Shown one piece after another: positions 1-8,489 of a DNA stretch of 47,573 nucleotides. A model generated the notes under the pieces. The model was not told the origin of the DNA. It searched no databases and saw nothing but the letters and a program-made list of their open reading frames with translations. Each line of letters opens with the position of its first letter. Positions within the stretch are counted from its first letter, which is position 1. Both the position numbers and the translations under genes were made by a program. Source of the DNA: JAHEIJ01 sp040235565 (GTDB taxonomy: Bacteria > Pseudomonadota > Gammaproteobacteria > UBA6429 > Thiohalophilaceae); assembly GCA_040235565.1 (NCBI GenBank), contig JBECLA010000133.1:1-47573 (forward strand), given 5' to 3'.

Positions 1-204
1 GGTATCCAGGTCTACTCAACAAATCTCTCTTTAGCGGATATCATGAGTGAAATAGATAGCCCCCTCTCTACTGCGGCGGGTGCAGCAAATGTTTGGTATC
101 TGAATACAGATCCGACACCAACCGACATTTCTGACAAATCCAGTGCTGGCCACAATCCGGAATGGGTGGGTTCTGAACGGCCGTTACTATGGATGGGTCC
201 CTAG
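1..204 (+). CDS. C-terminal fragment of a secreted LamG/ConA-like protein (partial)
   Basis: Frame 1 is open from the left edge to a TAG at 202-204, giving 67 residues; the start lies outside the window. The fragment contains a VYSTNLSLADI stretch like the end of LamG/concanavalin-type laminin G folds (typically VYNTALSAAEI), then a polar tail rich in D, T, P and W with a GHNPEWVG segment. That resembles C-termini of large extracellular proteins with LamG or DUF2341 modules. It converges on thrC across about 60 bases with no convincing terminator. The fold assignment rests on this short motif alone; that it is the end of a real gene is supported by the open frame and coherent composition. Confidence 0.5.
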   Translation, partial: GIQVYSTNLSLADIMSEIDSPLSTAAGAANVWYLNTDPTPTDISDKSSAGHNPEWVGSERPLLWMGP

Positions 205-265
205 AACAGACAGCAGGACTCCTGTCCCGAATAACTACTGCTCACTGAGGTGTAGAAATAACCGG

Positions 266-1408
266 CTACCGCATATTACTGAGAATAGCCGCCTTGACTT
301 GATCCAGCGTCGCTTCGACTGTGGTGACCGGCGCCGTGCTCTGCTTGATCGCGGTATCCGGATCCTTCAGCCCATGACCGGTAAGGGTACACACAATACT
401 ACTGCCTGCAGGAATCTTTCCAGCCTGTATGTCTTTCAGGGCCCCGGCCAGTGAGGTGGCGGAGGCCGGTTCACAAAATACGCCCTCCTTCTCGGCCAGC
501 ATTTTCTGCGCGGCGAGGATCTCCTCATCGGTGCATTCATCGAACCAGCCACCGGATTCTTCCTTGACCTTCCACGCCATGTCCCAGCTCTGGGGATGAC
601 CAATGCGGATCGCGGTGGCCACCGTATCCGGATCGTCCACCATGTGACCCCGCATGAAGGGGGCGGAACCGGACGCCTGGTATCCGACCATCCTGGGGCG
701 GTTACCGACAATGGCCCCGCCGGCATATTTGCAATGGCCTTCACAAAAGGCACAGGCACCGGTGACATGATCACCGGAACCGGATGAATATTCGCAATAA
801 CCAATCCAGTGGGCGGTAATGTTACCGGCGTTGCCCACCGGCAAACAGTGATAGTCCGGCGCCCGCCCCAGTTCCTCGACGATTTCAAATGCGGCGGTCT
901 TCTGGCCCTGCAGACGGTAAGGATTGATTGAATTCACAATCGTCACCGGGGCTTCCTTTGCGACATCCTTCACCAGTTGCATCCCGGCATCGAAATTGCC
1001 CTTGATCTGAATCACCACCGCCCCGTGCATCATGGCCTGCGCCAGTTTGCCCTGCGCGATCTTGCCGTCGGGAATCAGTACGAAGGCGGTAATGCCGGCG
1101 CGGGCCGCGTAGGCGGCGGCAGCCGCCGAGGTATTGCCGGTGGAGGCACAGATGATTGCCTTGCTGCCTTCTTCCACCGCCTTGGTGACCGCCATGGTCA
1201 TGCCGCGATCCTTGAACGAACCGGTCGGGTTCAGGCCTTCATATTTCACATAGATATCCACGTCCTTGCCGATATCCCGCGGTATATTGTGCAAGCGGAT
1301 CAACGGGGTATTGCCTTCCCCCAGACTGATAATGCGGGTGTCATCATGGACCGGCAAACGATCCCGGTACTTGTTGATGAGGCCGGTATAACGGTCACGA
1401 AACGGCAT
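266..1408 (-). CDS. thrC: Threonine synthase
   Basis: PLP enzyme converting O-phospho-L-homoserine to threonine, the last step of threonine synthesis in the cytoplasm. The PLP lysine is K66 in the GSFKDRGM motif, and the phosphate-binding GNAGN loop is at residues 192-196. The C-terminal half has the family's EGVFCEPASA and TGHGLKDP motifs. At 380 residues it is slightly longer than common short bacterial forms because of an insert at about residues 206-236 carrying C219, C222 and C226 (CAFCEGHC). The ATG at 1408 has a strong AAGGAG site about six bases upstream. It lies 99 bases downstream of hom in the same direction, so the two form a homoserine-threonine operon with the aminotransferase gene. 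Confidence 0.96.
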   Translation of the reverse strand: MPFRDRYTGLINKYRDRLPVHDDTRIISLGEGNTPLIRLHNIPRDIGKDVDIYVKYEGLNPTGSFKDRGMTMAVTKAVEEGSKAIICASTGNTSAAAAAYAARAGITAFVLIPDGKIAQGKLAQAMMHGAVVIQIKGNFDAGMQLVKDVAKEAPVTIVNSINPYRLQGQKTAAFEIVEELGRAPDYHCLPVGNAGNITAHWIGYCEYSSGSGDHVTGACAFCEGHCKYAGGAIVGNRPRMVGYQASGSAPFMRGHMVDDPDTVATAIRIGHPQSWDMAWKVKEESGGWFDECTDEEILAAQKMLAEKEGVFCEPASATSLAGALKDIQAGKIPAGSSIVCTLTGHGLKDPDTAIKQSTAPVTTVEATLDQVKAAILSNMR

Positions 1409-1439
1409 GCCATCTGCTCCTTAAAACTTATTCGATGAT

Positions 1440-1477
1440 GAAAACCATGCTCCCTTGTCCCTGGAGAACAGGTTTTC
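1440..1477 (-). promoter_or_regulatory. Intercistronic hairpin between hom and thrC
   Basis: On the coding strand GAAAACC and GGTTTTC arms enclose a second paired segment (TGTTCTC with GGGAGCA, using G-U pairs) and a loop of about nine bases; one T is bulged. The structure sits about 30 bases before the thrC start, outside both genes. No T-run follows, so it is not an intrinsic terminator. It may be an RNA-processing or mRNA-stability element, or simply a paired spacer. The pairing is visible; the role is a guess. Confidence 0.4.
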
Positions 1478-1507
1478 AAATAGTTTGATTAACTCTGTTG
1501 TAAACCC

Positions 1508-2833
1508 TTACTGCGCGTTCAGGGTTTCCATACGAATGCGGGTCACCGTACCGGCAATCGCCTCCAGGGCTTCGATATCGGTAATCGCCTGGTTCATGTT
1601 CTTTTCCAGCACCTTGTGGGTCAGCATGATGATCGTGGCCTTATCGGAACCGGCCCGGGGTTCCTTCTGAATGATGGCTTCGATACTGATGCTGCGGTCC
1701 CCCAGGATGCGGGTGACTTCGGCCATCACCCCCGGACGATCTTCCGCCTGCATGCGCAGGTAATACGCCGTTTCCACCTCGGCCATATCCAGCACCGGCA
1801 CATTCGACAGGCTTTGCGGCTGGAAAGCCAGATGTGGCACCCGGTTTTCCGGATCGCTGGTCAGGACCCGCGCCACATCGACAATGTCCGCCACCACCGC
1901 CGAGGCAGTGGGTTCGGCCCCCGCTCCCGCGCCGTAGTATAACGTCGGACCGACGGCATCTCCCATGACCAGTACCGCGTTCATGACCCCGTCCACATTC
2001 GCAATCAGGCGCCGTTCCGGAATCAGGGTCGGATGCACCCGCAGTTCCACACCCTTGTCGCTTTGCCGGGCAAGCCCCAGATGCTTGATGCGATAGCCCA
2101 GTTCTTCGGCATAGGCCACATCTTCCCGGGTAATGTTGCTGATCCCTTCGGTATAGGTCGCTTCAAACTGCAAGGGAATCCCGAAGGCAATCGAGGCCAG
2201 AATGGTCAGCTTGTGAGCCGCATCGATGCCTTCCACATCAAAAGTGGGATCGGCCTCGGCATAACCCAGTTGCTGGGCTTCTTTCAGTACATCATCAAAA
2301 TCCCGGCCCTTGTCACGCATTTCGGTCAGAATGAAGTTACCGGTACCGTTGATAATGCCCGCCAGCCACTGGATCTGGTTCCCCGCCAGACCTTCGCGAA
2401 TGGCCTTGATGATCGGAATGCCTCCGGCCACCGCCGCCTCAAACGCCACCATCACGCCCTTGTCCTGGGCAGCGGCAAAAATCTCATTGCCGTACTTGGC
2501 GATCAACGCCTTGTTGGCCGTGACCACGTGTTTACCATTGGCGATAGCCTTCTTCACCATGTCACAGGCCAGGGTATCCCCGCCAATCAGTTCCACCACG
2601 ATCTGCACATCCGGATCGTCCACCACCTCATTGGGATCGGTGGTCAGTTTGATGCCGGTAGTATCACAGTTACGGGGTTTGTTGAGATCCCGCGCCGCAG
2701 CGTGCGTGACCTGGATGCCGCGCCCGGCGCGCCGGGTAATTTCCTCGGCATTGCGTTTCAACACTGTAACGGCACCACCGCCGACGGTACCCAGGCCCAG
2801 CAAACCCACTTTTACCGCATCCACTTCACTCAT
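1508..2833 (-). CDS. hom: Homoserine dehydrogenase
   Basis: NAD(P)H-dependent reduction of aspartate semialdehyde to homoserine, the branch point to threonine and methionine. The N-terminal Rossmann motif is GLLGLGTVGGG; the central homoserine dehydrogenase domain contains the GIINGTGNFIL and EADPTFDVEG motifs. A C-terminal ACT domain (YYLRMQAEDRPGVMAEV onward) suggests feedback control by threonine. The frame opens at a TTG (2845) whose TGA overlap with the upstream aminotransferase stop would couple translation. The ATG at 2833 gives the more usual N-terminus and is chosen here, but its purine tract (AAGGGG) abuts the start directly, so the choice is uncertain. About 441 residues, the normal length for monofunctional bacterial Hom. 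Confidence 0.95.
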   Translation of the reverse strand: MSEVDAVKVGLLGLGTVGGGAVTVLKRNAEEITRRAGRGIQVTHAAARDLNKPRNCDTTGIKLTTDPNEVVDDPDVQIVVELIGGDTLACDMVKKAIANGKHVVTANKALIAKYGNEIFAAAQDKGVMVAFEAAVAGGIPIIKAIREGLAGNQIQWLAGIINGTGNFILTEMRDKGRDFDDVLKEAQQLGYAEADPTFDVEGIDAAHKLTILASIAFGIPLQFEATYTEGISNITREDVAYAEELGYRIKHLGLARQSDKGVELRVHPTLIPERRLIANVDGVMNAVLVMGDAVGPTLYYGAGAGAEPTASAVVADIVDVARVLTSDPENRVPHLAFQPQSLSNVPVLDMAEVETAYYLRMQAEDRPGVMAEVTRILGDRSISIEAIIQKEPRAGSDKATIIMLTHKVLEKNMNQAITDIEALEAIAGTVTRIRMETLNAQ

Positions 2834-2841
2834 CCCCTTGC

Positions 2842-4020
2842 TCAAGCTTTCCGAAACATATCCCGGATACCACGAATGGCCTGCCGGGTACGGTGTTCAT
2901 TTTCAATCAGGCCAAAGCGCACATGGTCGTCGCCGTATTCGCCAAAACCAATACCCGGTGAGACCGCCACCCTGGCTTCTTTCAGTAACAGCTTGGAAAA
3001 TTCCAGCGAGCCCAGTTCACGATAAGCTTCCGGAATGGGTGCCCAGACAAACATGGTGCCTTTCGGTTTTTCCAGTTCCCAACCGACGGAGTTCAGACCA
3101 TCGCACAGGGTGTCGCGGCGGGAACGATAGCGCTCCGCAATTTCTTTCACACAGTCTTGCGGGCCCTCCAGAGCGGTGATCGCCGCCACCTGAATCGGTG
3201 TGAACATGCCGTAATCCAGATAGGATTTCATCCGCGCCAGGGCCGCCACCAGGGTGGCGTTGCCGCTCATAAAACCAACGCGCCAACCGGGCATATTGTA
3301 ACTCTTGGAGAGCGAATAGAATTCGACCGCAATGTCCTTGGCCCCGGGCACCTGCAGAATGGAAGGCGCCTGGTAACCGTCAAAGACAATGTCGGCATAG
3401 GCCAGATCATGGATCACCCAGATTTTGTGCTCGCGGGCAATGTCCACGACCCTCTCGAAAAATTCCAGTTCGACACACTGGGTGGTCGGGTTGCCCGGGA
3501 AATTCAGCACCAGCATTTTGGGACGCGGCCAGGAGTCCTTGATCGCCTTTTCCAGCTCCTCAAAAAAATCGATTTCCGGCACCAGAGGCACATGGCGAAT
3601 ATCGGCCCCTGCAATGATGAAACCGTAGGGATGAATCGGATAGGCCGGGTTCGGCACCAGAACGGCATCTCCGGGCCCCACAGTGGCCAGCGCCAGATGC
3701 GCCAGTCCTTCCTTGGAACCGATGGTCACGATGGCCTCGGACTCAGGATCCAGATCCACGTCATAGCGGTTCTTGTACCAGTTACAGATGGCCCGGCGCA
3801 GACGCGGGATCCCCTTGGAAAGTGAATAACGATGGGTATCGGGTCGCTGCGAGGCCTCAATCAGCTTATCGACGATATGCTGGGGTGTTGGTTGATCGGG
3901 ATTTCCCATGCCGAAATCGATGATGTCCTCACCCCGGGCCCGGGCCGCCGATTTCAACTCATTGACGATGTTAAAGACATACGGTGGCAGACGTTTGATT
4001 CTGGGGAAGTCTTCGTTCAA
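2842..4020 (-). CDS. alaC: Class I/II aminotransferase, AlaC-like
   Basis: PLP-dependent transaminase of fold type I. The PLP lysine is K239 in SLSKSYNMPGWRVGF, and substrate/cofactor residues lie in NFPGNPTT (173-180) and HDLAYADI. Its sequence is of the alanine transaminase AlaC type, related to LL-diaminopimelate aminotransferases; 392 residues is normal. The gene overlaps or abuts hom, and an aminotransferase before hom-thrC is common in gammaproteobacteria, linking alanine/pyruvate and aspartate-family metabolism. The start is a TTG at 4020 (frame stop at 4048-4050); no good ribosome site is visible and no ATG is available, so initiation may be weak or a CTG a few codons upstream may be used. 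Exact substrate cannot be read from sequence. Confidence 0.88.
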   Translation of the reverse strand: MNEDFPRIKRLPPYVFNIVNELKSAARARGEDIIDFGMGNPDQPTPQHIVDKLIEASQRPDTHRYSLSKGIPRLRRAICNWYKNRYDVDLDPESEAIVTIGSKEGLAHLALATVGPGDAVLVPNPAYPIHPYGFIIAGADIRHVPLVPEIDFFEELEKAIKDSWPRPKMLVLNFPGNPTTQCVELEFFERVVDIAREHKIWVIHDLAYADIVFDGYQAPSILQVPGAKDIAVEFYSLSKSYNMPGWRVGFMSGNATLVAALARMKSYLDYGMFTPIQVAAITALEGPQDCVKEIAERYRSRRDTLCDGLNSVGWELEKPKGTMFVWAPIPEAYRELGSLEFSKLLLKEARVAVSPGIGFGEYGDDHVRFGLIENEHRTRQAIRGIRDMFRKA

Positions 4021-4180
4021 GGGAAAATCCAGTTTGAAATCAGTTTGTTATCCAGCTTATCGCAGCGATGGCCAGCGGCCCCCGAAAGCGCTGCAAAGCT
4101 GCTAACATTAACGGCTCGACCGATGTACTGTCAATGATGCCACATACTTAAGCGCATGAAACCAAACAGGAAATGCGAGT

Positions 4181-4600
4181 GTGAAATTCGAACTGGAAAA
4201 ACCCACGGACCTGCGCATTCACGCCTATGACACGGGTGCGATCACCCTCGCTGTGCCGACTGATCTGCGAGCGGAACTGAGCGTCGATCCGGAAACCGGA
4301 CTGTGTCAGATAAATGAAAGCCTGATCCTCACCGGGCGCCAGGTGATTACCGATTGGGAGCCAAACCAGTTATCCGAATTGACCGCTCCCCATATGGAAA
4401 TAGTGTTAAATCTGGATCCCGAACTCGTGTTGTTGGGTACCGGAGCGAGACAACAATTTCCGACAATGGAGATATTATCCCAACTACATCGGGCCCAGAT
4501 TGGTGTGGAAATCATGGATACACCCGCTGCCTGCCGTACCTTTAATATACTGGTTGCTGAAGGCCGACATGTAGCGGCCGCCTTGCTGATGATCGATTAA
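4181..4600 (+). CDS. Mth938-like domain protein (DUF498/NDUFAF3 family)
   Basis: Small single-domain protein of 139 residues. The core VLNLDPELVLLGTGARQQFP followed by an IGVEIMDTPAACRTFNIL segment is the signature of the Mth938/Xcc1710-like fold (Pfam DUF498), related to mitochondrial complex I assembly factor NDUFAF3; the bacterial role is not established. The start is GTG with an AGGAAA site about ten bases upstream. It is transcribed away from the alaC-hom-thrC operon across a 160-base divergent spacer, and ends just before a bidirectional terminator shared with rpoS. Family membership is confident; function is unknown. Confidence 0.88.
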   Translation: MKFELEKPTDLRIHAYDTGAITLAVPTDLRAELSVDPETGLCQINESLILTGRQVITDWEPNQLSELTAPHMEIVLNLDPELVLLGTGARQQFPTMEILSQLHRAQIGVEIMDTPAACRTFNILVAEGRHVAAALLMID

Positions 4601-4625
4601 TTGGAAACTTATCCTGAGAATCAAA

Positions 4626-4652
4626 AAAGCCAAATCAATTCGATTTGGCTTT
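4626..4652. terminator. Bidirectional rho-independent terminator
   Basis: Perfect 11-bp stem (AAAGCCAAATC pairing with GATTTGGCTTT) with a five-base loop. On the minus strand it is followed by a run of six T, making it a good terminator for rpoS; on the plus strand it is followed by TTTATTATCTTT and can serve the Mth938-like gene. It lies exactly between the two convergent genes. Confidence 0.88.
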
Positions 4653-4684
4653 ATTATCTTTAATAACCGGCTATCTTTTTCAGA

Positions 4685-5710
4685 TTATTTGAATAAGGCA
4701 TCAACCGAGAAGCCTTCTTTTTCCAGAATATCACGCAACTTCTTCAACGCTTCGAGTTGGATCTGTCGTACCCGCTCACGGGTCACACCGATGGTGTTGC
4801 CCACCTCTTCCAGCGTGGAAACGTCATAGCCATGCAGACCGAAACGACGTTCCACTACTTCGCGCTGTTTGTCACTGAGTTGCTCCAGCCAGTTATCCAG
4901 ATTGGCCCGGACATCATCATCCTGCAACAGCGTGACCGGATCGGAATTGTTTTCATCCGGAATGGCATCCAGTAAAGAATTGTCCGCATCGCGTCCCATA
5001 GGTGTATCCACCGAGGCAATGCGTTCATTCAATCCCAGCATGCGTTTGACTTCACCGATGGGTTTGTCCAGCATATCGGCGATTTCTTCCGTGCTGGGCT
5101 CATGATCCAGGGTCTGGGACAGGTGTCGCGCGGCTCGCAGGTAAATGTTGATTTCCTTGACCACATGAATCGGTAACCGAATCGTCCGGGTCTGGTTCAT
5201 GATCGCCCGTTCGATGGTCTGGCGAATCCACCAGGTCGCGTAGGTTGAAAAGCGAAAGCCCCGTTCCGGATCAAATTTTTCCACCGCGCGGATCAGTCCC
5301 AGATTGCCTTCCTCGATCAGGTCCAGTAGCGCCAGGCCACGATTGAGATAGCGACGGGCGATCTTCACTACCAGGCGCAGATTACATTCGATCATTTTCT
5401 TGCGCGCGGCATCATCACCCTTCAATGCCAGACGGGAATAGTGTTTTTCCTCATCCGCGGTGAGCAGTGGGGAAAAGCCGATTTCGCTCAGATACAGGCG
5501 GGTGGCATCAAGCTGGCCGTCAGGAATCGTACCCGGCTCATAACGAACCTCTTCTTCGTCATCGGCAGAATCATCAATGGAATCATCTTCTTCCAGCAGG
5601 ATTTCATCTTCGTCATCCTTATCGGGCATGACCTCCATCTCTACAGATTCTTCTACAGATTCCATCAAGCTCTCATTTTTATCATCCGGTTCACGTTGAT
5701 CCATACTCAT
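4685..5710 (-). CDS. rpoS: RNA polymerase sigma factor RpoS
   Basis: Alternative sigma factor for stationary phase and general stress. It shows sigma-70 region 1.2 (DATRLYLSEIGFSPLL), region 2 with the polymerase-binding and -10 melting motifs (LIEEGNLGLIRAVEKFDPERGFRFSTYATWWIRQ, described here by its position near residues 140-175), region 3, and region 4 with the VTRERVRQIQ helix-turn-helix at the C-terminus. About 341 residues. The ATG at 5710 has GAGGA six to seven bases upstream; an in-frame TTG one codon earlier is unlikely. Just before region 1.2 there is an acidic stretch rich in D and E. The gene is nine bases after nlpD, the classic gammaproteobacterial order, in which rpoS can also be driven from a promoter inside nlpD. 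Confidence 0.97.
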   Translation of the reverse strand: MSMDQREPDDKNESLMESVEESVEMEVMPDKDDEDEILLEEDDSIDDSADDEEEVRYEPGTIPDGQLDATRLYLSEIGFSPLLTADEEKHYSRLALKGDDAARKKMIECNLRLVVKIARRYLNRGLALLDLIEEGNLGLIRAVEKFDPERGFRFSTYATWWIRQTIERAIMNQTRTIRLPIHVVKEINIYLRAARHLSQTLDHEPSTEEIADMLDKPIGEVKRMLGLNERIASVDTPMGRDADNSLLDAIPDENNSDPVTLLQDDDVRANLDNWLEQLSDKQREVVERRFGLHGYDVSTLEEVGNTIGVTRERVRQIQLEALKKLRDILEKEGFSVDALFK

Positions 5711-5719
5711 CAACTATCC

Positions 5720-6484
5720 TCATGACCCCTTTTTTGGCAGATATTGTAATGGGTTTGACGGTCTGCCATTACGTCGTATCTCGAAGTGGAGCATTACCCG
5801 GTCCGTGCCGCTGTTTCCCATATCGGCAATACGCTGGCCGGACTTTACCCTCTCATTTTCTTTTACCAGCACCTTCTGGTTATGCGCATACGCACTGAAG
5901 TAGGTCTCATTGTGCTGAATGATCACTAGGTTACCGTAACCTCGCAGTCCATTGCCACTATAAACCACCCTGCCTCCGGCTGCGGCGATAATCGGCTGGC
6001 CGCGCTTGCCGCTGATATCGATTCCCTGGCGGGTGGGATCGCCCGCCTTGAAATGGCTGATCACCGTGCCCCGCGTCGGCCAGCGCCATTGGGGGGCACC
6101 CGAGGCCGTCATGGTGCTGCGTGTCTTTGCCGGGCGGCGCGCGGGTTTGGTGGAAGTGGATTTGGAAGCCGATGTTGAGGGGGCTGTCCCGTCAGGGGGA
6201 CGAACCCGCAGTTTTTGCCCGGGATATATGGTGTAAGACCGTGGCAGATCATTCCAACGGGCAACCGTCCGGTAATCGTGCCCGTATTGCCAGGCGATGG
6301 AGTACAGGGTTTCGCCCTTTTGCACGGTGTGGTAGGTAACGGAGTTATTTTTCGGGGGACGCGGCTCGCTGTAGGCTTGGTGCTTCGAATAGCCTTCGCC
6401 GTAATCCACAAACCGGGCGCAACCCGCTGTTCCTGTCAACAGGATGGTCAGTCCGAAAATGACGACTATCCTGTTATCCCGCAT
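5720..6484 (-). CDS. nlpD: NlpD-type lipoprotein, LysM and degenerate LytM/M23 domains
   Basis: Envelope lipoprotein that in relatives activates the amidase AmiC during cell separation. The N-terminus has a hydrophobic stretch ending in a lipobox-like TAGC (cysteine near residue 22). A LysM peptidoglycan-binding domain covers about residues 50-95 (VTYHTVQKGETLYSIAWQYG start), followed by a Ser/Thr/Pro/Lys linker and a LytM domain (residues about 130-250). The usual zinc ligands are missing: GIDIS replaces the H-x-x-x-D motif and the last motif is MLHFEIR, as in E. coli NlpD, so it should be a non-catalytic activator. The start overlaps the preceding gene's stop by one base (TAATG), pointing to coupled translation; rpoS follows. 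Confidence 0.94.
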   Translation of the reverse strand: MRDNRIVVIFGLTILLTGTAGCARFVDYGEGYSKHQAYSEPRPPKNNSVTYHTVQKGETLYSIAWQYGHDYRTVARWNDLPRSYTIYPGQKLRVRPPDGTAPSTSASKSTSTKPARRPAKTRSTMTASGAPQWRWPTRGTVISHFKAGDPTRQGIDISGKRGQPIIAAAGGRVVYSGNGLRGYGNLVIIQHNETYFSAYAHNQKVLVKENERVKSGQRIADMGNSGTDRVMLHFEIRRNGRPSNPLQYLPKKGS

Positions 6485-7062
6485 TAATCCCCCAGCAGAA
6501 AATATCCCAGCACCACCACAATCACCAGCAGCCAGCCGATACGATCAATGTATTGTCTCAGAATACGCTCCATTTTCGGCCCCCCCAGCCGCATCAGCCA
6601 GGCAACCAGAAAAAACCGTGCGCCCCGTCCGACAAAAGAGGCCAGGACGAACGGCAGGAAGACCATACCGACGACACCCGCAGTGATGGTGAATATCTTA
6701 TAAGGAATGGGCGAAAAGCCGGCGAGAAACACCACCCAGACCCCCCACACGGCAAACCACTCCCGCGTGGCCAGATAACGATCCCAGTAGCCGGCGCTGT
6801 GGAGAAGGGGTTCAACCAGTTCAAACGCGAACATACCAATGAGATAACCGGCGATGCCGCCGACGACCGAGGCCAGGGTGGTCACCAGGGCAAATTGCCA
6901 GGCCCGTTCCGGCTTCGCCAGCGTCATCGGTGCCAGCATCACGTCCGGTGGAATGGGGAAAAAGGAGGATTCCGCGAAACTCAGGCCCGCCAGGTAATAG
7001 GAGGCATGGCGGTGCTCCGCCCAACCCATGACCATGTTCAACAGCCCCGAAAAAAGACGCAT
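6484..7062 (-). CDS. YqaA/DedA-family (VTT domain) membrane protein
   Basis: Integral membrane protein of 192 residues with about four to five hydrophobic segments and the VTT-type motifs SFFPIPPDVMLAP, GYLIGMF and FSPIPYKIFTITAGV. The last, a re-entrant loop with paired prolines, is typical of DedA/YqaA proteins, some of which act in undecaprenyl-phosphate or lipid scrambling. The frame is open further upstream, but the ATG at 7062 is the right start: it overlaps the pcm stop by one base (TGATG), has GGGAGAG just upstream, and earlier in-frame codons are shadow sequence inside pcm. Insertion of this gene between pcm and nlpD departs from the E. coli order but occurs in other gammaproteobacteria. 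Confidence 0.9.
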   Translation of the reverse strand: MRLFSGLLNMVMGWAEHRHASYYLAGLSFAESSFFPIPPDVMLAPMTLAKPERAWQFALVTTLASVVGGIAGYLIGMFAFELVEPLLHSAGYWDRYLATREWFAVWGVWVVFLAGFSPIPYKIFTITAGVVGMVFLPFVLASFVGRGARFFLVAWLMRLGGPKMERILRQYIDRIGWLLVIVVVLGYFLLGD

Positions 7063-7724
7063 CAAATCTCTCCCGTTAATAACGGCACGAAACTGACCGT
7101 CTCGAGAATCGTTTCCTTCAGGCTGCTTCCCTCCCGGGTATACACCCGCAATTGCTGCTGACCATTCGGACCGCTGGGAATGACCATCCGCCCGCCTTCG
7201 GCCAGTTGCTGGCACAGTTCCAGGGGCACGGTTTCCGGCGCGGCGGTGACCAGGATACCGTCATAGGGCGCATGGTGTTTCCAGCCCCAACTGCCGTCGC
7301 TGTGCTTGTAACGCACATTGCCCAGTTTGAGCTGGCGACTCAGACGCTGGCGGGCCTGCTCCAGCAAGGCGGCGACACGTTCCACCGTGTAAACTTCCGC
7401 AACCAGCCGCGCCAGGATGGCCGTCTGATAACCCGAGCCTGTCCCGATTTCCAGGACCTTGTACAGGGGACCGGTCTTCACCAGTTCTTCTGTCATGCGT
7501 GCCACGATATAGGGCTGGGAAATCGTCTGGCCATGCCCGATGGGCAGCGAACTGTCCTCGTAGGCGCGACTCGCCAATGCTTCATCCACAAAGATATGCC
7601 GTGGTATCTCGCGCATCACTGACAGGACCTGTTGGTTCTGAATGCCTCGATCTCGCAGACGCTGAATCAGGCGATCGCGGGTACGCTGCGAGGTCATGCC
7701 GATACCTTGCAATCCCGGTGTCAT
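7062..7724 (-). CDS. pcm: Protein-L-isoaspartate O-methyltransferase
   Basis: SAM-dependent repair enzyme that methylates isoaspartyl residues in damaged proteins. The SAM-binding motif I is VLEIGTGSGYQTAIL (near residue 90), and the substrate-binding DSSLPIGHGQTISQPYIVA segment precedes it. Length 220 residues is normal. Its ATG overlaps the surE stop by four bases (ATGA) with GGAGGGG just upstream, and its own stop overlaps the next gene, so surE-pcm-VTT protein-nlpD-rpoS form one coupled stress/stationary-phase operon. Confidence 0.96.
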   Translation of the reverse strand: MTPGLQGIGMTSQRTRDRLIQRLRDRGIQNQQVLSVMREIPRHIFVDEALASRAYEDSSLPIGHGQTISQPYIVARMTEELVKTGPLYKVLEIGTGSGYQTAILARLVAEVYTVERVAALLEQARQRLSRQLKLGNVRYKHSDGSWGWKHHAPYDGILVTAAPETVPLELCQQLAEGGRMVIPSGPNGQQQLRVYTREGSSLKETILETVSFVPLLTGEI

Positions 7725-8470
7725 GCCATCCCCTCCAGCCAGCTACTCAGATGATTGACCGAATCATGGCGGGTCAGATCCACTTGCAAGGGGGTAACCG
7801 ACACATAGCCATTGCGCACCGCATGAAAGTCTGTCCCGGGTCCGGCGTCCTGTTCCGCCCCGGCCGGACCGACCCAGTAAATATCCCGCCCACGCGGGTC
7901 CTGGGTACAAATCACCGGTTCCGCCTTGTGGCGGTGCCCCAGGCGGGTGGACCGGATCCCGGCAATCTGTTGCATTGGTAAATCGGGGACATTGATGTTG
8001 AGAATGGTGTCTTGCGGCAAGGGATGGCGTTGCAGATGTTTGATCAGTCGCAGCACCACGTCCACCGCGCTGAGGTAATGCTCACATTCCTGTCCGGCGA
8101 GAGAAACCGCAATCGCCGGCAGACCCAGAAAACGACCTTCCATGGCGGCGGCAACCGTCCCGGAATACAGCACATCATCCCCCATATTGGCCCCGGAGTT
8201 GATACCCGAGATCACCATATCGGGTTCATCGGCCAGCAACCCGGTAATCGCCAGGTGAACACAATCGGTGGGGGTACCGTCCACGCGAATCACGCCGTCG
8301 TCAAGATACCTGGCCCGGATAGGCGAATCGAGGGTCAGGGAATTACTCGCCCCGCTGCGGTCGCGATCCGGCGCCACGATATTGATGTCCGCCAGGGGTT
8401 GCAAGGCGTCGGCCAGGGCCCGAATACCGGGCGCCTCATAGCCATCGTCGTTACTGAGAAGAATCCGCAT
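7721..8470 (-). CDS. surE: 5'/3'-nucleotidase SurE
   Basis: Metal-dependent nucleoside monophosphatase (also active on short polyphosphate in relatives), linked to stationary-phase survival. The N-terminal LLSNDDG motif provides the metal ligands D8 and D9; SGASN and the SGINSGANMGDDVLYSGTV segment supply the remaining metal and phosphate ligands. Length 249 residues matches the family. It is the first gene of the surE-pcm-nlpD-rpoS operon; a divergent spacer of about 160 bases separates it from the plus-strand Smr gene. Confidence 0.96.
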   Translation of the reverse strand: MRILLSNDDGYEAPGIRALADALQPLADINIVAPDRDRSGASNSLTLDSPIRARYLDDGVIRVDGTPTDCVHLAITGLLADEPDMVISGINSGANMGDDVLYSGTVAAAMEGRFLGLPAIAVSLAGQECEHYLSAVDVVLRLIKHLQRHPLPQDTILNINVPDLPMQQIAGIRSTRLGHRHKAEPVICTQDPRGRDIYWVGPAGAEQDAGPGTDFHAVRNGYVSVTPLQVDLTRHDSVNHLSSWLEGMA

Positions 8471-8489
8471 ACTGTTTTACAAACTCACA

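Noticed and set aside
205..265. Short inverted repeat (GACAG and CTGTC arms) as terminator between the left-edge gene and thrC
   Set aside because: Stem is only five bases and no T-run follows on either strand.
2033..3025. Long plus-strand open frame of 330 codons
   Set aside because: It is antisense to hom and the aminotransferase gene, with no family features; a shadow of GC-rich coding DNA.
7063..7215. Extended N-terminus of the VTT-domain protein
   Set aside because: These codons lie inside pcm in another frame and lack membrane-protein character; the ATG at 7062 overlaps the pcm stop with a good ribosome site.
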